Assembly: GCF_022539505.1 (NCBI RefSeq)
Contig: NC_061513.1
Coordinates: 176,172,017-176,236,016 of the forward strand
Length of the DNA stretch: 64,000 nucleotides
Direction: 5' to 3'
DNA from: Lolium rigidum
Lineage: Eukaryota; Streptophyta; Magnoliopsida; Poales; Poaceae
A program made the translations under genes and the position numbers. Under the pieces are notes generated by a model that was not told the origin of the DNA, searched no databases, and saw nothing but the letters and a program-made list of their open reading frames with translations. Below are positions 23,179 through 35,667 of the stretch, piece by piece; the first letter of the stretch is position 1, and the number at the start of each line of letters is the position of its first letter.

Positions 23179-26100
23179 TGATACGTCCAAAACGTATCTA
23201 TTTTCCCAAACACTTTTGCTATTGTTTGCCCTCTATCTTGTGTGTTTTGAATACAACTAACGCGGCCTAACGTAGTTTTCACCAGAATTGCTCTCGTGTC
23301 TCGTTTTTGTGCAGAAATCCAACTTTCAAGAAAATTCCCGGAAAACATATAAAAACTCATATTTCACCTGAGGACTCCCGGAGCCAGAAGACGAGACGGA
23401 TGGGGCCACGAGGGACCCACACCTACCCTAGACGCGGGCCAGGCCTTGGCCGCGCCTAGGGTGGTCTGGCCGCCTCGGCCACCCCCTCGACCTCTCCTTC
23501 GCACTATAAGAAGCCCCTGACCTGAAAACCGAGGGGGGTTCGACGTTTTCCAGAAAGAGTTATGCTGCTCCACCGCTGATGTCTATGGGTGCTTCTATTC
23601 TTGCAGACAGTGTTGGGCCTCCAAGAGCAGAGGTTTGTAGAACAGCAGCAAGTTTCCCTTAAGTGGATCACCCAAGGTTTATCGAACTCAGGGAGGAAGA
23701 GGTCAAAGATATCCCTCTCAAGCAACCCTGCAATCACGGTACAAGAAGTCTCTTGTGTCCCCAACACACCTAATACACTTGTCAGATGTATAGGTGCACT
23801 AGTTCGGCGAAGAGATAGTGAAATACAAGTAATATGGATGGATATGAGTGGTAATAGCAATCTGAATAAAGTATGGCAGCAAGTAAACATGCAACATAAC
23901 AGTAAATAAACGGAGATTCGATGTTTGGAAACAAGGCCTAGGGATCATACTTTCACTAGTGGACACTCTCAACATTGATCACATAATAAAACCACTCTAC
24001 ACTCTCTTGTTGGATGATGAACACCACTAATTGCGTAGGGCTACAAGAGCACCTCAATGCCGGAGTTAACAAGCTCCACAACATTCGATGTTCATATTTA
24101 AATAACCTTAGAGTGCATGATAGACCAACGCAATTACACCAAGTACTAACATAGCATGCACACTGTCACCATCACACTATGAAGGAGGAATAGATCACAT
24201 CAATACTATCATAGCAATAATTAACTTCATAATCTACAAGAGATTACAATCATAACCTACGCCAAGTACTACATGATGCACACACTGTCACCGTTACACC
24301 ATGGAGGAGGAATAGACTACTTTAATAACATCACTAGAGTAACACATAGATGAATAGTGATACAAAACTCATATGAATCTCAATCATGTAAGGCAGCTCA
24401 TGAGATCATTGTATTGAAATACATAGGAGAGAGATTAACCACATAGCTACCGGTCAGCCCTTAGCCTCGATGGAGAACTACTCCCTCCTCATGGGAGACA
24501 GCAGCGTTGATGAAGATGGCGGTGGTGTCGATGGAGATGCCTTCCGGGGGCACTTCCCCGTCCCGGCGGCGTGCCGGAACAGAGACTTCTGTCCCCTAGA
24601 TCTTGGCTTCGCGATGGCGGCGGCTCTGGAAGGTTTCTCGTACCGTGGCTTCTTCGTATCGAGGTTTTAGGTCGAGGAGGCTTAAATAGGCGAAGAGGCG
24701 GAGTCGGAGGGCTGACGGGGCAGCCACACAGTAGGGGGGCGCCGCGCTGCCCTATCATCTGGTGGCCCTGTGGCCCCCCTCTGGTGGCTCTCGGGTGTTC
24801 TGGAAGCTTCGTGGAATTCTAAGATGCTGGGCGTTGATTTTGTCCGATTCCGAGAATATTTCCTTACTAGGATTTCTGAAACCAAAAACAGCAGAAAACA
24901 GCAACTGGCCCTTCGGCATCTCGTCAATAGGTTAGTTCCGGAAAACACATAATAATGACATATAATGTGTATAAAACATGTGAGTATCATCATAAAAGTA
25001 GCATGGAACATAAGAAATTATAGATACGTTTGAGACGTATCAACCGCCACCAGAAACCCCAATTCGGGGACCAAAAAATGCGTTCCCTGTCGGGACGGGG
25101 ATTTGGAGGAGATCATCGTCATCGCCATCACCGACGTCTCTCCATCAACCATCCATGATCCCCCATCCATGTGTGAGTGATTCCCCGCTGTAGGCTGTAG
25201 GGGATGGTAGGGATTGGATGAGATTGGTCATGTAATAACTATAAGATTGTTATGGGCATAGTGCTTAGTATCCATTGTTAGTATTTTTGATATTGTTGCA
25301 ACTTGCTATGCTTAATGCTTGTCACTTTGGGTCCGAGTGCCATGATCTCAGATCTGAACATGTTATTGATTCATGATGATAATTATTTTTTTGATCATAT
25401 CTGCAAGTTGTATACACATATTGTTGTTCAGAACTCGAGGCCCTAAAGTGACAATAATTGGGATAACCGGAGGGGATGGCTATGATGTGAGGATCACGTG
25501 TGTTCACAGAGTGTTAATGCTTTGCTCCGATACTCTATCAAAAGGAGTACATTAATTACAAGTAGTTTCCCTAGAGGCCCCGCTGCAACGGGCTAGTAGG
25601 ACAAAAGATGTCGTGCAAGTTTCTCATTGCGAGCACACACGACTAAATAGGAACACATGCCTATGATTGTCTTATACTAGGATGCTTATATCATTATTAC
25701 TTGCAATGCCTATGTCTTGCTATTATATGAACTCTCTCATTCATGCAGCGCCCATTCATCCATCCCTGTGCCTACAGTATTTTAATCCTGTTGTCTACTG
25801 CAATCATCGCTACTGCTGTTTTTATTTTGCTACTGCTATTACTTCACTACTACCACTGCTATAAAACTGTTACTACTGATAAACTGTTGCGAGCAAGTCT
25901 ATTTTCAGGTGCAGGTGAATTGACAACTCATATGTTAAAGCTTATAAATATTCTTTGGCTCCTATTGTGTCAAATCAATAAATTTGGGTTTTACTTCCCT
26001 CGAACACTATTGCGATCCCCTATACTTGTGCATCATCAAGACTATTTTCTGGCGTCGTTGTCGGAGAGCATAGCTTTATTTACAAGCCCACTTGAAGGTG

Positions 26101-27170
26101 ATATTGTTCGCTGCAATTTATTCATTATGGGGGTTCGACGTATGTCCAGAAAGAGTTCCGCTGCTCCACCGCCACCAGAAACCCCAATCCGGGGACAAGA
26201 AACTCCATTCTGGCACCCTGCCGGGACGGGGATTTGGAGGAGATCATCGCCATCGCCATCACCGACGCCTCTTCATCAACCATCCATGATTCCTCCATCC
26301 ATGTGTGAGTAATTCCCCACTGTAGGTTGTAGGGGATGGTAGGGATTGGATGAGATTGGTCATGTAATAGCTATAAGATTGTTATAGGCATAGTGCCTAG
26401 TATCCGTTGTTAGTATTTTTGACATTGTTGCAACTTGCTATGCTTAATGCTTGTCACTTTGGGTCCGAGTGCCATGATGTCAGATCTGAACATGTTATTG
26501 ATTCATGATGATAATTATTATTTTTGATCATATCTGCAAGTTGTATACACATATTGTTGTTCGGAGCCCGAGGCCCCAAAGTGACAATAATTGGGATAAC
26601 CGGAGGAGATGTCTATGATGTGAGGATCACTTGTGTTCACAAAGTGTAATGTTTTGCTCCGGTACTCTATCAAAAAGAGTACCTTAATTACAAGTAGTTT
26701 CCCTAGAGGCCCCGCTGCAACGGGCTGGTAGGAAAAAAGATATCATGCAAGTTTCTCATTGTGAGCACGCACGACTAAATAGGAACACACGCCTATGGTT
26801 ATCTTATACTAGGATGCTTATATCATTATTACTTGCAATGCCTATGTCTTGCTATTATATGGACTCTCCCATTCATGCAGCGCCCATTCATCCATCCTTG
26901 TGCCTACAGTATTTTAATCCTACTGTCTACTGCAATCATCGGTACTGTTGTTTTTATTTCGCCATCGCTGTTACTTCACTACTACCACTGCTATAAAATT
27001 ATTACTACTGATAAACTGTTGCGAGAAAGTGTATTTCCAGGTACAGGTGAATTGACAACTCATCTGTTAAAGCTTATAAATATTCTTTGGCTCCCCTTGT
27101 GTCGAATCAATAAATTTGTGTTTTACTTCCCTCGAAGACTGTTGCGATCCCCTATACTCGTGGGTCATCA
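23179..27170 (+). mobile_element. Rearranged Gypsy element (LTR - short internal - partial LTR)
   Basis: A plus-strand element flanked by an exact 5-bp duplication ggatg (23,174-23,178 and 27,171-27,175) inside the LINE. LTR 1 runs 23,179-26,038 and is interrupted by a solo LTR; without that insertion it is about 1.39 kb. A PBS-like site (TGGCGTCGTTGTCGG, 26,050-26,064), a variant of the Asp-tRNA PBS TGGCGCCGTTGCCGG, follows. About 90 bp of internal sequence remain. At about 26,130 it joins in mid-LTR to a second copy (26,130-27,170) lacking the first roughly 360 bp. All gag-pol is gone. This fits illegitimate recombination between internal DNA and the second LTR. Confidence 0.88.
23577..25042 (-). 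mobile_element. Solo Gypsy LTR (1466 bp) nested in the Gypsy LTR
   Basis: Read on the minus strand it starts TGATACGTCTCAAACGTATC and ends with CATCA, and it is flanked by an exact 5-bp duplication accgc (23,572-23,576 and 25,043-25,047). Removing it restores the LTR sequence seen uninterrupted at 26,150-26,190. No internal sequence or second LTR adjoins it, the usual product of recombination between the two LTRs of one element. The same family occurs at 44,080-46,515. Confidence 0.9.
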
Positions 27171-27840
27171 GGATGCCCAAAGTAAGTCCCATATACAAAT
27201 ACCAATGTAGCCGACTATGCCATGGAAGGCAGACAAGGGGTCATTCAAATCCAAATTTTAATACTAAATGTGATATGCTGCGCTTTCGTGCAGATTTGCC
27301 CGCGGGCGAGAAACGCCCCAAACACATCTAGCACTGCCTTGATGACTTTAAGTTCCTCTTTACATGGTTGGCAAATAAGGATGGACCATCTGCATACTAG
27401 CTGGTTTGAATAGAGGCAGATTTTAGACCAAGATGCGAGAGAAAGCCTTCCTCTATGGCCTTAATTTTCAAAAAACTTCTACATGGATTCATGGAAAAGA
27501 TGAACAACCTAAGGGAAAGATGCATGGGATCCCGTTGTCTTAATACTCTTTTGTGCTAGAAATGGCTTCCGGGGATGCCGTTGAGTAACACTCGGGAGGA
27601 TGCACTTGCAAGCAAGATGCAAACTAGGTTGCACCATTTATCACGAAAACCAAAACCTCCCGTAACTTCTAAAAGATAACCCAGTCAAATGTCTTGGCGA
27701 TGTCCAACTTGAGAAATAATAAAGTGCATTTTTATATTGGCTTCTTTGATCACATTTCAGACATATAGAAAATTATCTTGGATGCTTCTTATTTTAACCA
27801 AAAATGAGATATTAAATGGAACCGTTTCCAGCACCGTTAC

Positions 27841-29077
27841 TACCATTAAATCGTGGTACTTTGCCTGATGAAAAGTTCGGTGCTGTGGCACTGCCCAATC
27901 TCCCCAACTGTGGTACTTGACATAAAAGATCGATGAAAGAAGTGGACTTAGTGTTGTGATGTAGGTTTAGGCCTAGGTCGCAACAAAGGCAAAACCACCA
28001 CATGTTTTTAGTAAATCCTTTGTGCATGTACTACATGTTAGTACCACTAGCACACACTTGTAGAGATTTTTTTTACCTTAGGACACTACCTACTTGTTCG
28101 TATATATCTTTGCACGTGCCTGAATTGAAAGATACACTCCAGATATTTTTTAAATTAAAAATTTAAGTACATAAATTATTCAAAATTGATTGAAATGCAA
28201 ATACTTGCTCTCCTGGGCATCTCAACGATAAGAATTATCTGCATTCATATTGGGGTTCCTTACATCTAGTCCTTATAGGAATTTTTGTTTTTTTACATAA
28301 ACAATAGTCCAACATTAAACCATTGGGAGGTGTTTGTGCACACCCCCCTAAGAACTACCGCCCTAGAGTTGAAGTTGTCGGCATTAAACTCTTGAATCGA
28401 TATAATCTATCTACACTAAATTTGCAATCTAAGAGATCCGTGATCAAACGATTTCCCATCCTCCTCAATGCCACCCAAGAGATCGCTGCCGATGAGGTGA
28501 AAGAGGAGAAAGAACCTTATTCTTGTTTTATACACCACTATAGAAGCCATAACATTGTTGCCAGTAGACCAAACTCTAACTTTAGGAGCTTAACTACAAT
28601 GCTGAATGTAGGTGCAACATTTTCACTCCCTCTCACTATCGAAGCGAAAAGTAGTGGAGGTATTGTTGGATAGAAACGAGGAGATGGGCAGCAACCGTTG
28701 GCTACATTTCTTTTCTTTCTTAGACGAGGACAATTCACTAACCTCACCTATAGCTTGCATAACAATAATAATAGGTAGACTAAAGAAATACATTGCATTT
28801 TTTTATGAATACATTAAATTCATTTTTTGCATCACAAATGGATATAACTCTAAAATATATCCACATAATATATGTGGGCATAGACATATGTGGTTTTTTT
28901 TCACTATATGCACACTTTCTTTTCCCCAATGACATGTAAAACCAGCTCATTTTTTGCGGGTTAAACCAACTCACATTTGCATAAAAATGCCTTTCTCCCT
29001 CTATCTGGGTAAGTGACATTTTAAGTGAAAATATATTAAGTTTGATAAAGATTATAACAAAAATAACAACAACACAA
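27841..29077. other. Intergenic stretch, no gene recognised
   Basis: AT-rich DNA between the LINE and the MITE upstream of the V-ATPase gene. A frame at 28,323-28,673 has no recognised domain. I see no termini that would define a transposon. Confidence 0.4.
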
Positions 29078-29079
29078 TA

Positions 29080-29434
29080 CTCCACCCGTTCATAATTACC
29101 CTTGCATTCTAGGTTTAGTTAAAGTCAAACTTTATAAAGTTTAACCAAATATCTAGGACAAAAATATCAACATCCAAAATATAAAATCTAATACCTCGGA
29201 TCTGTTTTAATCGACGCGGATACCAAGTAATACACGCTCGCCATTCTCAGAGCTCCTGCATCGATTTAATCAAATCGGAGGGAGTATTGTATTAGATTTT
29301 TCATAAAGTATATTTTCAAAATTATGTACATTGGTATTATGTATATTGATATTTTTATTTTATTTTTGATCAAATTTTATAAACTTTAACTTTATCTTAA
29401 ATACAGAATGCGAGGTAATTGTGAATGGATGGCG
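29080..29434. mobile_element. Stowaway-like MITE, host to a second MITE
   Basis: Flanked by TA (29,078-29,079 and 29,435-29,436). The imperfect terminal inverted repeats begin CTCCACCCGTTCATAATTACC on the left and CGCCATCCATTCACAATTACC on the complement of the right end. Without the inner insertion it is about 260 bp. It lies about 415 bp upstream of the V-ATPase start codon. Confidence 0.8.
29194..29284. mobile_element. Inner Stowaway MITE (91 bp) inside the outer MITE
   Basis: TA on both sides (29,192-29,193; 29,285-29,286). The right end on the complement reads CTCCCTCCGATTTGATTAA, the common grass Stowaway terminus. The left end reads CTCGGATCTGTTTTAATCGA, a matching but degenerate inverted repeat. 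It interrupts the outer element, so it is the younger of the two. Confidence 0.75.
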
Positions 29435-29436
29435 TA

Positions 29437-29849
29437 CCAAGTTTCCAAAGTTTGAGTTATGAACAAATCCATATACTCCGGACGAAAATCGAGCTCATAA
29501 AACAACGCATGTGCGAAGTTTTGTTTTCTAAATATAAAATCTGAATATTTCATATAAAAAAGTATAAACGGTTTAAAATTTTGTCTCCTGGCTGGCCTTG
29601 TCTCGTGCGCATCCGCACAGCCACCGGTGAGGCGACGTGCCTAGCCCGGATCTCACAAGCAAAGCTGAGCCCCGCACGACCTTCCTCTCTGTCTCTGACG
29701 AGTTCCCTTCGCTCTGATAAAATCTCCACCACATCCGCAGGCGCCAACTCTCTCCTGGATCTGCAACCCACCAGCCTCCCGATCCCTCTCGCCGCGCCCC
29801 GGCGATCCGCTGCCACCACCGCCGAGATCCTTCGGCCGGCGCAGCCAAG
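29437..29849 (+). promoter_or_regulatory. Promoter and 5' UTR region of the V-ATPase d gene
   Basis: An AT-rich part (29,437-29,580) is followed by a GC/CT-rich leader (29,581-29,849) typical of plant housekeeping genes. The start site is not directly visible. The nearest transposon edge is at 29,434, so the proximal promoter is probably confined to these 400 bp or reaches into MITE sequence. Confidence 0.5.
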
Positions 29850-32800
29850 ATGTATTCGTGGGAGATGCTCTCCTTCAACATCCACGACGGCTTCCTGGAG
29901 GCGATCGTGCGGGGGAACCGCTCGGGACTCCTCACCGCCGCCGATTACAACAACCTCTGCCAGTGCGAGACCCTCGACGACATCAAGATGCACCTCTCCG
30001 CCACCGAGTACGGGCCATACCTCCAGAACGGTACGGATTTCTCCCACATATAGCGTGGATCTCCTCGTGCTCCTCTTCATTGGGGTTGGATACTTGGATT
30101 GGGTGGTGCCGCCGTGCCCTGTGCTGCGATTCCTGATCCTCTCCATGCGGATTGCGATCTCGATCGCCCAATCGGGGATTTGGGGATTTGCGGATTTGCG
30201 GATTGCGATCTCGATCCCACATAGTTGCTGTGTATGCTTGTTCTGATAAAACTCTACTCTGATCAATTGCAGAGCCTTCTCCATTGCACACAACAACAAT
30301 TGTGGAGAAGTGCACTCTTAAGCTGGTTGATGAATACAAACACATGCTGTGCCAGGCCAATGAACCTCTGTCTACGTTCCTACAGTACATAACGTAAGTG
30401 ATGCTATCATACCTTCTGTTTCTTTTGCACACACCAACATATCAAACTCTAGTGCAGGGAGCTTGTTCATAATGGGATAATGTTTCCACAGGTATGGGCA
30501 CATGATTGATAATGTTGTCCTTATTGTTACTGGGACATTGCATGAAAGAGATGTTAACGAACTGTTGGAGAAATGCCATCCATTGGGCATGTTTGACAGG
30601 TATTCTTGTGCTTCCTTTCTCGTTTCTCTCAAATGGGAGATCTATCAGAATACTGACTCTTCATTTTTTTTTTCAATCAACAGCATTGCATCACTTGCAG
30701 TTGCTCAAAATATGCGTGAGCTTTACAGATTGGTTCTAGTTGATACTCCCTTAGCACCCTACTTCTCAGAGTGCATTACGTCTGAGGTAAAAACTTTGCT
30801 ACCATTTGTGCTGTCTAATACTGTTGAATCAGTAAGTATACCCTGTATGAGAGCTTTACCTGTATTATGCAGGATTTGGACGACATGAATATTGAAATCA
30901 TGAGGAACACACTCTACAAAGCTTATCTTGAGGATTTTTACAAATTTTGTGCGGTAGGTACTCAAATATGATGGCTTCTACAATGTTTTTTTTTTACTAA
31001 ACGCTTTTTTTTCTCTAATTTTGTTTTGTTTCTACTAAATAACTTCTTCACAACAGAAACTAGGTGGTGCAACAGCTGAGATTATGTGTGATCTCCTTTC
31101 ATTTGAAGCTGACAGAAGAGCTGTTAACATTACAATAAACAGGTAAAAAACTAAACATTCCATTTTTTGAGTTGACATATTTTACTTGTATGTGATCATA
31201 TCTCCATGTTTTCCCCTTAACGTCTGACCGTCTTAATTTCCCTGTCATGTTTTTTTCAGTATCGGGACTGAGTTAACTAGAGATGACCGCCGGAAGCTAT
31301 ACTCCAACTTCGGTTTATTGTAGGTTTCAATGGAAAATAACACTGGCAATACTTTTAGTTAAAACATGTCTATGCTGCATGTGGGTTATATTATTTTGAT
31401 TTTTCCAGGTCTCCATATGGTCATGAAGAGCTGGCTGTCTGTGAAGATGTTGACCAGGTTTATCTCTAGTTATGCTTTTGAGTTCAGTGTCTGCTACGCA
31501 CATATTTTCAGTTAATTATAGATGGAAGTTAGAATGCCATTTCGTTATATTGCTCAGTATTTCAGTCTTATATTCTGTTATTATGGTTATTCCATTATAA
31601 AATCTTTCTTCCAAGTGTTTGTGATAGGACCATTGATTATAAGTGATGCCTTTAAATATACTACTTGCCCAGATGAGCGCTTCCTCCTTAAGAATAGAGA
31701 AGCTTCATATTTACCAGCCATCTTGGTCAACACAAATGGGGACACTGCTTGCGGGTGATTTTAAAAGTGCGGGTTTAAAAAATGGAGGGGGGAGGTTTTT
31801 TTTGGAGATTCTGTGTTCACCCAGTTACAAAGTTGTATACTTGTATTATGTAAATTTAAACATGTACGTAAAGACAGAGCAAATGAAAAAAGATGGGTAG
31901 CCTGGCTAACGCAACCCTAGGCAGGGACTTCCTTACACAGACTGGTCAATCCCAAAAGCCCTCCTTTTGTACCCCTTGTACATGCTTGCAAGACTGCTGT
32001 GGAAACTGTGCTGCTCAAGTCACCGCTTCCATCTCTACACCTTCTCTGTTTTTTTGTTAGAATTTCTTGTTATCTGCCTAATCCTCAAGCTGCCTTGTCG
32101 TTTGAGTGGACTGCTACTTTGCTTCAGCTGCAGATTTTATGTGTTGATAGTTGTTGGGCAAAGTTGTCTGTGTACCTCTTGTTAACGAATGTGGACGGTC
32201 AGTTAAGCCTATGTTAATTTGCCTGCAAGTTTTGGCTGCCAATGTTCATAAGGGTGAATCGATCCTGGGTGAGGGGACACTGTATCGACCAGTGTTCCTG
32301 GCTTATCTGTGAAGCGTAGTATTCCATGGAAGAGGCTTTTGTGGCATACATTTTATGTGTGATGGGCATACATGAAACATGGCTTAGTGACTGCTCTTCT
32401 ATAGCCAAGACATTATGCAGTCATTTTCTCAGTATAATATCATATGGTTCTTTTCTCGTACAAAAAACATTGTCACATGGTTCTTATGAAATTGCCTATG
32501 GGGGATACTTATTCTGCAAGCATATATGCCAGACTATATGTTTATCTTTTTGTGTATATCAGAACTTGGAAAGCCAACATTTTAGCCAACAGTAACACAC
32601 AGTTTATTGGTGGTCCTATTCCGTTGGCTCAATGGGCACATAATTATTCTTTGCTCTCACCCCTTTGTCTCTCTTGTTAGGATAACCATCTTTTTTCCTG
32701 TTCTGATTCATGCTCTCTACTATGCATTGTAGTATTATGTGATACTACATTTTCAAAATTCTCACTGGAAAGTTAAGTGTTTTTTTTTTTGTTGCGAGGT

Positions 32801-34574
32801 ACCCTAGAATTTAGACCAGTTGCCTCGTCGTAAAAGTGAAATATGTGCCAATGCATTAGTCAATCTGGCTGCTGCTAACACCTTTTCCATGGTCATCCTG
32901 TAGGTGCGTGGTGTAATGGAAAAGTATCCTCCATACCAGTCTATTTTTGCCAAGATATCATATGGCGAAAGCCAGATGTTGGATAAGGCCTTTTACGAGG
33001 AGGAAGTGCGGAGGCTGTGCCTGTCATTCGAACAACAGGTACAATTTCTTAGGTTTATCTTAGATGAAGGTTTACACAAGCTACTTCTGTATATGCACTA
33101 TCTGATTGGAATAATAACAGATGGTCAAAATGTAAGAGATCCAATCTTGTACGTTGGATATACTAGTATGTAGAACGTGCTCTGCACGTTAACAAATAAA
33201 ATTGAAGAGTGCAACTTATTTTAAACATCATATATTATGGAGTAAACGTCTAATTACACAAGACTTTGAAAACAAAGGGCTCTACCAAATTACTTGAGTT
33301 GTCATGCTATATAGTCAATTGAATTTATGACCTATTTCTTAGTTTTAAGATCAAACATATTATTAGTGTTTTTTTAATAAAGTTTACATGCATGTGACAT
33401 GTTATTGTATTTTAAGTTATAATGTGAAAATTGTTTTAGAATAATCAAAATATGCAAGTAAAAAAATAGATGGAATACCTTCAGATTATACCAAATGCTC
33501 CAAGTCCAGCAAAACATGTATGTACACATACATGAAATATAGGATCGTAATAGTAAAAATACACGCTATGAATTTCTGCAAAAACGTGTTTTGGGTCATG
33601 ATAAATCAGATTATACACACCATAAATTCTGTATGGATGGCTCAACATCATTATTAGTTCTTATGATCACATATAAGAGAATTGGACTATCTATGGAATT
33701 TTAACTGGGTGAATTATCTTTCGTGAGTTTCAAATCGGACATGCAAAGTTTTCAATCATTTGTGAAAATACGAATAAAGAATAAAGGGCAGCGCTGTGAA
33801 TGTCCTGTTGATTGTGAAGTTCACATAACTTTTGAAGTGTTTTAGTTATTGCACATTTCGTACTTAATTAGTTTTATATCTAAGCGTTAGTTCCGAAATA
33901 ATTTTGGTGGCCTACTAGACCTCTGAGATTGTCGGCAGGCAGCAGCAGTAGCATTTTTTTTTATTCTACAGCATTGGATAAGATGTTCTAGATCAATCAC
34001 CACAGTACCACACGATTCCCACAGCATCCTAGGCGAGCACACATGCTTCTGGAAAAATAATTTAGCTCCCACTCTCGTTCACACTACACACCACTGGTAC
34101 AGAGCAGACTTGCTGCGTGTGGCAGTGATGAATCCCATGCTTGTGAGCCGTCAGATTCTTATCCTTGATAATGAATAACGGTAGATGTATGCCTGGTATA
34201 TCACTCTAGGGTTGTTTTGGCGGGAAACATTAGAGGGAGGTGGTAAATCCAAATTGAAAACTGCTACACTATAGTGTAGAGATAGAGACAATACTAGTTT
34301 GTTATAAGGTCGATTATACCCTCTAAAGATTAGTAGTAAACAAGAACTACCGGTAGACTGGTTTAGTTAAGATCTCAAATATGCTCAGCCACCTGCAGTA
34401 CTGATGCAAGCATACATGTAAACCTGTGCATGCTGGCTTCTGCCGATCCTCAACCCTGCCTGTGTGCAGCAGTTTGAATTGGATTGGTCTGGTTTAGATA
34501 GAGGGGATTTGTCGGTCTGGTGCAGGGTGATCAAACAGTGGTAGTCGGTTTTGCACCGCCTGAGTGTCAAAGAC

Positions 34575-34632
<58 letters not shown>

Positions 34633-35667
34633 CACATGCTGCTTATTCTCCACCAATCCCTTGGCCACTGGCCACGCTGGATCATCATTCATAGCTCCCG
34701 ATGCTGGTACTCGTCTGCAGCGAAGACAGCAAGTGCTTCCCATGTTTCCAGGCGCTCACTGTCTGTCCCAAATCCCGAAGAAGAAACGGCCGCCGGCCGA
34801 CGAGGAGAAGGTCAGACGCTCAGCGGCCGCCACACCAGCCACAAGAAACCCTGCCTCCTCCTCACACCGCTGCTCCTGTCCACGGATACCACAACGACGA
34901 CGGTGTTCAAGAAGAAGAAACGGCCGCCTGCCACAGATGAGAAGGCGCCGTTGCTCCAGCCTCCGCCAATCCTTCGGCACGGGGCTTCTCCATCTTGCCC
35001 TTGGCCTCCGCCAAGTCATAGGGCTGATGCGGGGTGAGTTGTGTGTGGCTGATTTAGAATGACGGGTTGGACTGGATGGTTTTGTCGGTTCCAGCCTGTT
35101 CTCAACACAGCTGAATTTTTTTTTGCTTGTGGTTTGAATCCGAAAACCATTGAACCCAGCGTGAACCGTTCATCCGGTCTGGTGCGGACTAGGCCGTTGT
35201 TTTAGCCGGTTTGAACTCGAACCATGAACTGGCTTTACATACATGCTTGTAAATATGCACTAACAAGACACTACTTTACACTTGATTCTATTGATACGTC
35301 TCAACTTCTTACAAATGTTTGAACAACGTGTGAACGCTATGCTCAGCCCACCCAGGATCTGAGTCTTGGACTCTATATGGTGCTCCGTAGTTCTTCTAAA
35401 TAGAAACGCCACAGGTGCTAGTGCCTATTGATTGACTTGTTTTGTTCAAAAAAACTTGTGAGCGCTGTGCCACTATTGCAGACCTGACTCATAGAATTGG
35501 GGGTGTAAATCTCTGATGTTTTCTCGTTCGTGCAGTTCCACTATGCTGTTTTCTTTTCATACATGAGGCTGCGAGAGCAGGAGATAAGAAACTTGATGTG
35601 GATCTCAGAATGCGTCGCCCAGAACCAGAAGAACAGGGTCCATGACAGCGTCGTGTTCATCTTTTAA
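29850..35667 (+). CDS. VHA-d: V-type proton ATPase subunit d
   Basis: Ten exons join to a 351-residue protein, the usual length of plant subunit d: 29850-30030, 30273-30393, 30492-30599, 30684-30786, 30873-30953, 31057-31142, 31260-31319, 31409-31457, 32904-33038, 35536-35667. All introns are GT-AG and the reading frame closes exactly. Subunit d sits on the membrane side of the V0 sector and couples the central rotor stalk (D/F) to the proteolipid ring of the proton pump in vacuole, Golgi and endosome membranes. Diagnostic stretches are [68 protein letters not shown] and [16 protein letters not shown]. The end reads [21 protein letters not shown]. It is cytosolic and peripheral, with no signal peptide or membrane span. 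Nothing suggests inactivation; the last two introns are enlarged. Confidence 0.96.
31458..32903 (+). other. Intron 8 of VHA-d (1446 bp)
   Basis: GT...AG intron, long compared with the upstream introns of about 80-240 bp. It is AT-rich with several T runs; no transposon termini were recognised. Confidence 0.85.
33039..35535 (+). other. Intron 9 of VHA-d (2497 bp), repeat-bearing
   Basis: GT...AG intron before the last exon. It contains AT-rich repeat-like DNA (about 33,170-34,320, bounded by similar 'atactagt' words at 33,160 and 34,292), a long GA microsatellite and a GC-rich patch (34,760-35,040) with no supported gene. The extra length is best explained by insertions, but I could not define target duplications. 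Confidence 0.7.
34579..34632. repeat. (GA)n microsatellite, about 27 units
   Basis: An uninterrupted GA dinucleotide run of about 54 bases in intron 9 of VHA-d. Confidence 0.97.

Larger units (their letters stand above)
21441..27840 (-). mobile_element. Degenerate L1-type LINE, split by a nested Gypsy element
   Basis: The minus-strand LINE pieces lie at about 27,176-27,840 and about 21,441-23,173, on either side of the Gypsy element at 23,179-27,170. The right piece holds reverse transcriptase motifs (LFLKLDIAKTFDW, SSRVLLNGIPG, a decayed YAD core). The left piece continues with the post-RT region (KLKPRKEKMM-like, RRSFLWTRKEG) and a zf-RVT segment around 22,230-22,480 (SAYGRQFVERTPQPHLHRF). 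A HLWKE motif follows near 21,630. Frameshifts and stops are frequent. A stretch at about 21,750-22,085 may be a separate small insertion with LTR-like sequence. Confidence 0.75.

Noticed and set aside
28323..28673. 116-codon frame upstream of the V-ATPase gene
   Set aside because: No domain, start context or homologous copy could be recognised. Composition is like the surrounding intergenic DNA.
29581..30246. 221-codon frame across exon 1 of VHA-d
   Set aside because: It runs through the 5' leader, exon 1 in the wrong phase and intron 1. The true phase is fixed by the conserved subunit d protein.
34520..35062. 180-codon frame in intron 9 of VHA-d
   Set aside because: It begins by translating the GA microsatellite and continues as Arg/Pro-rich low-complexity sequence. 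It lies wholly within an intron with good splice sites.
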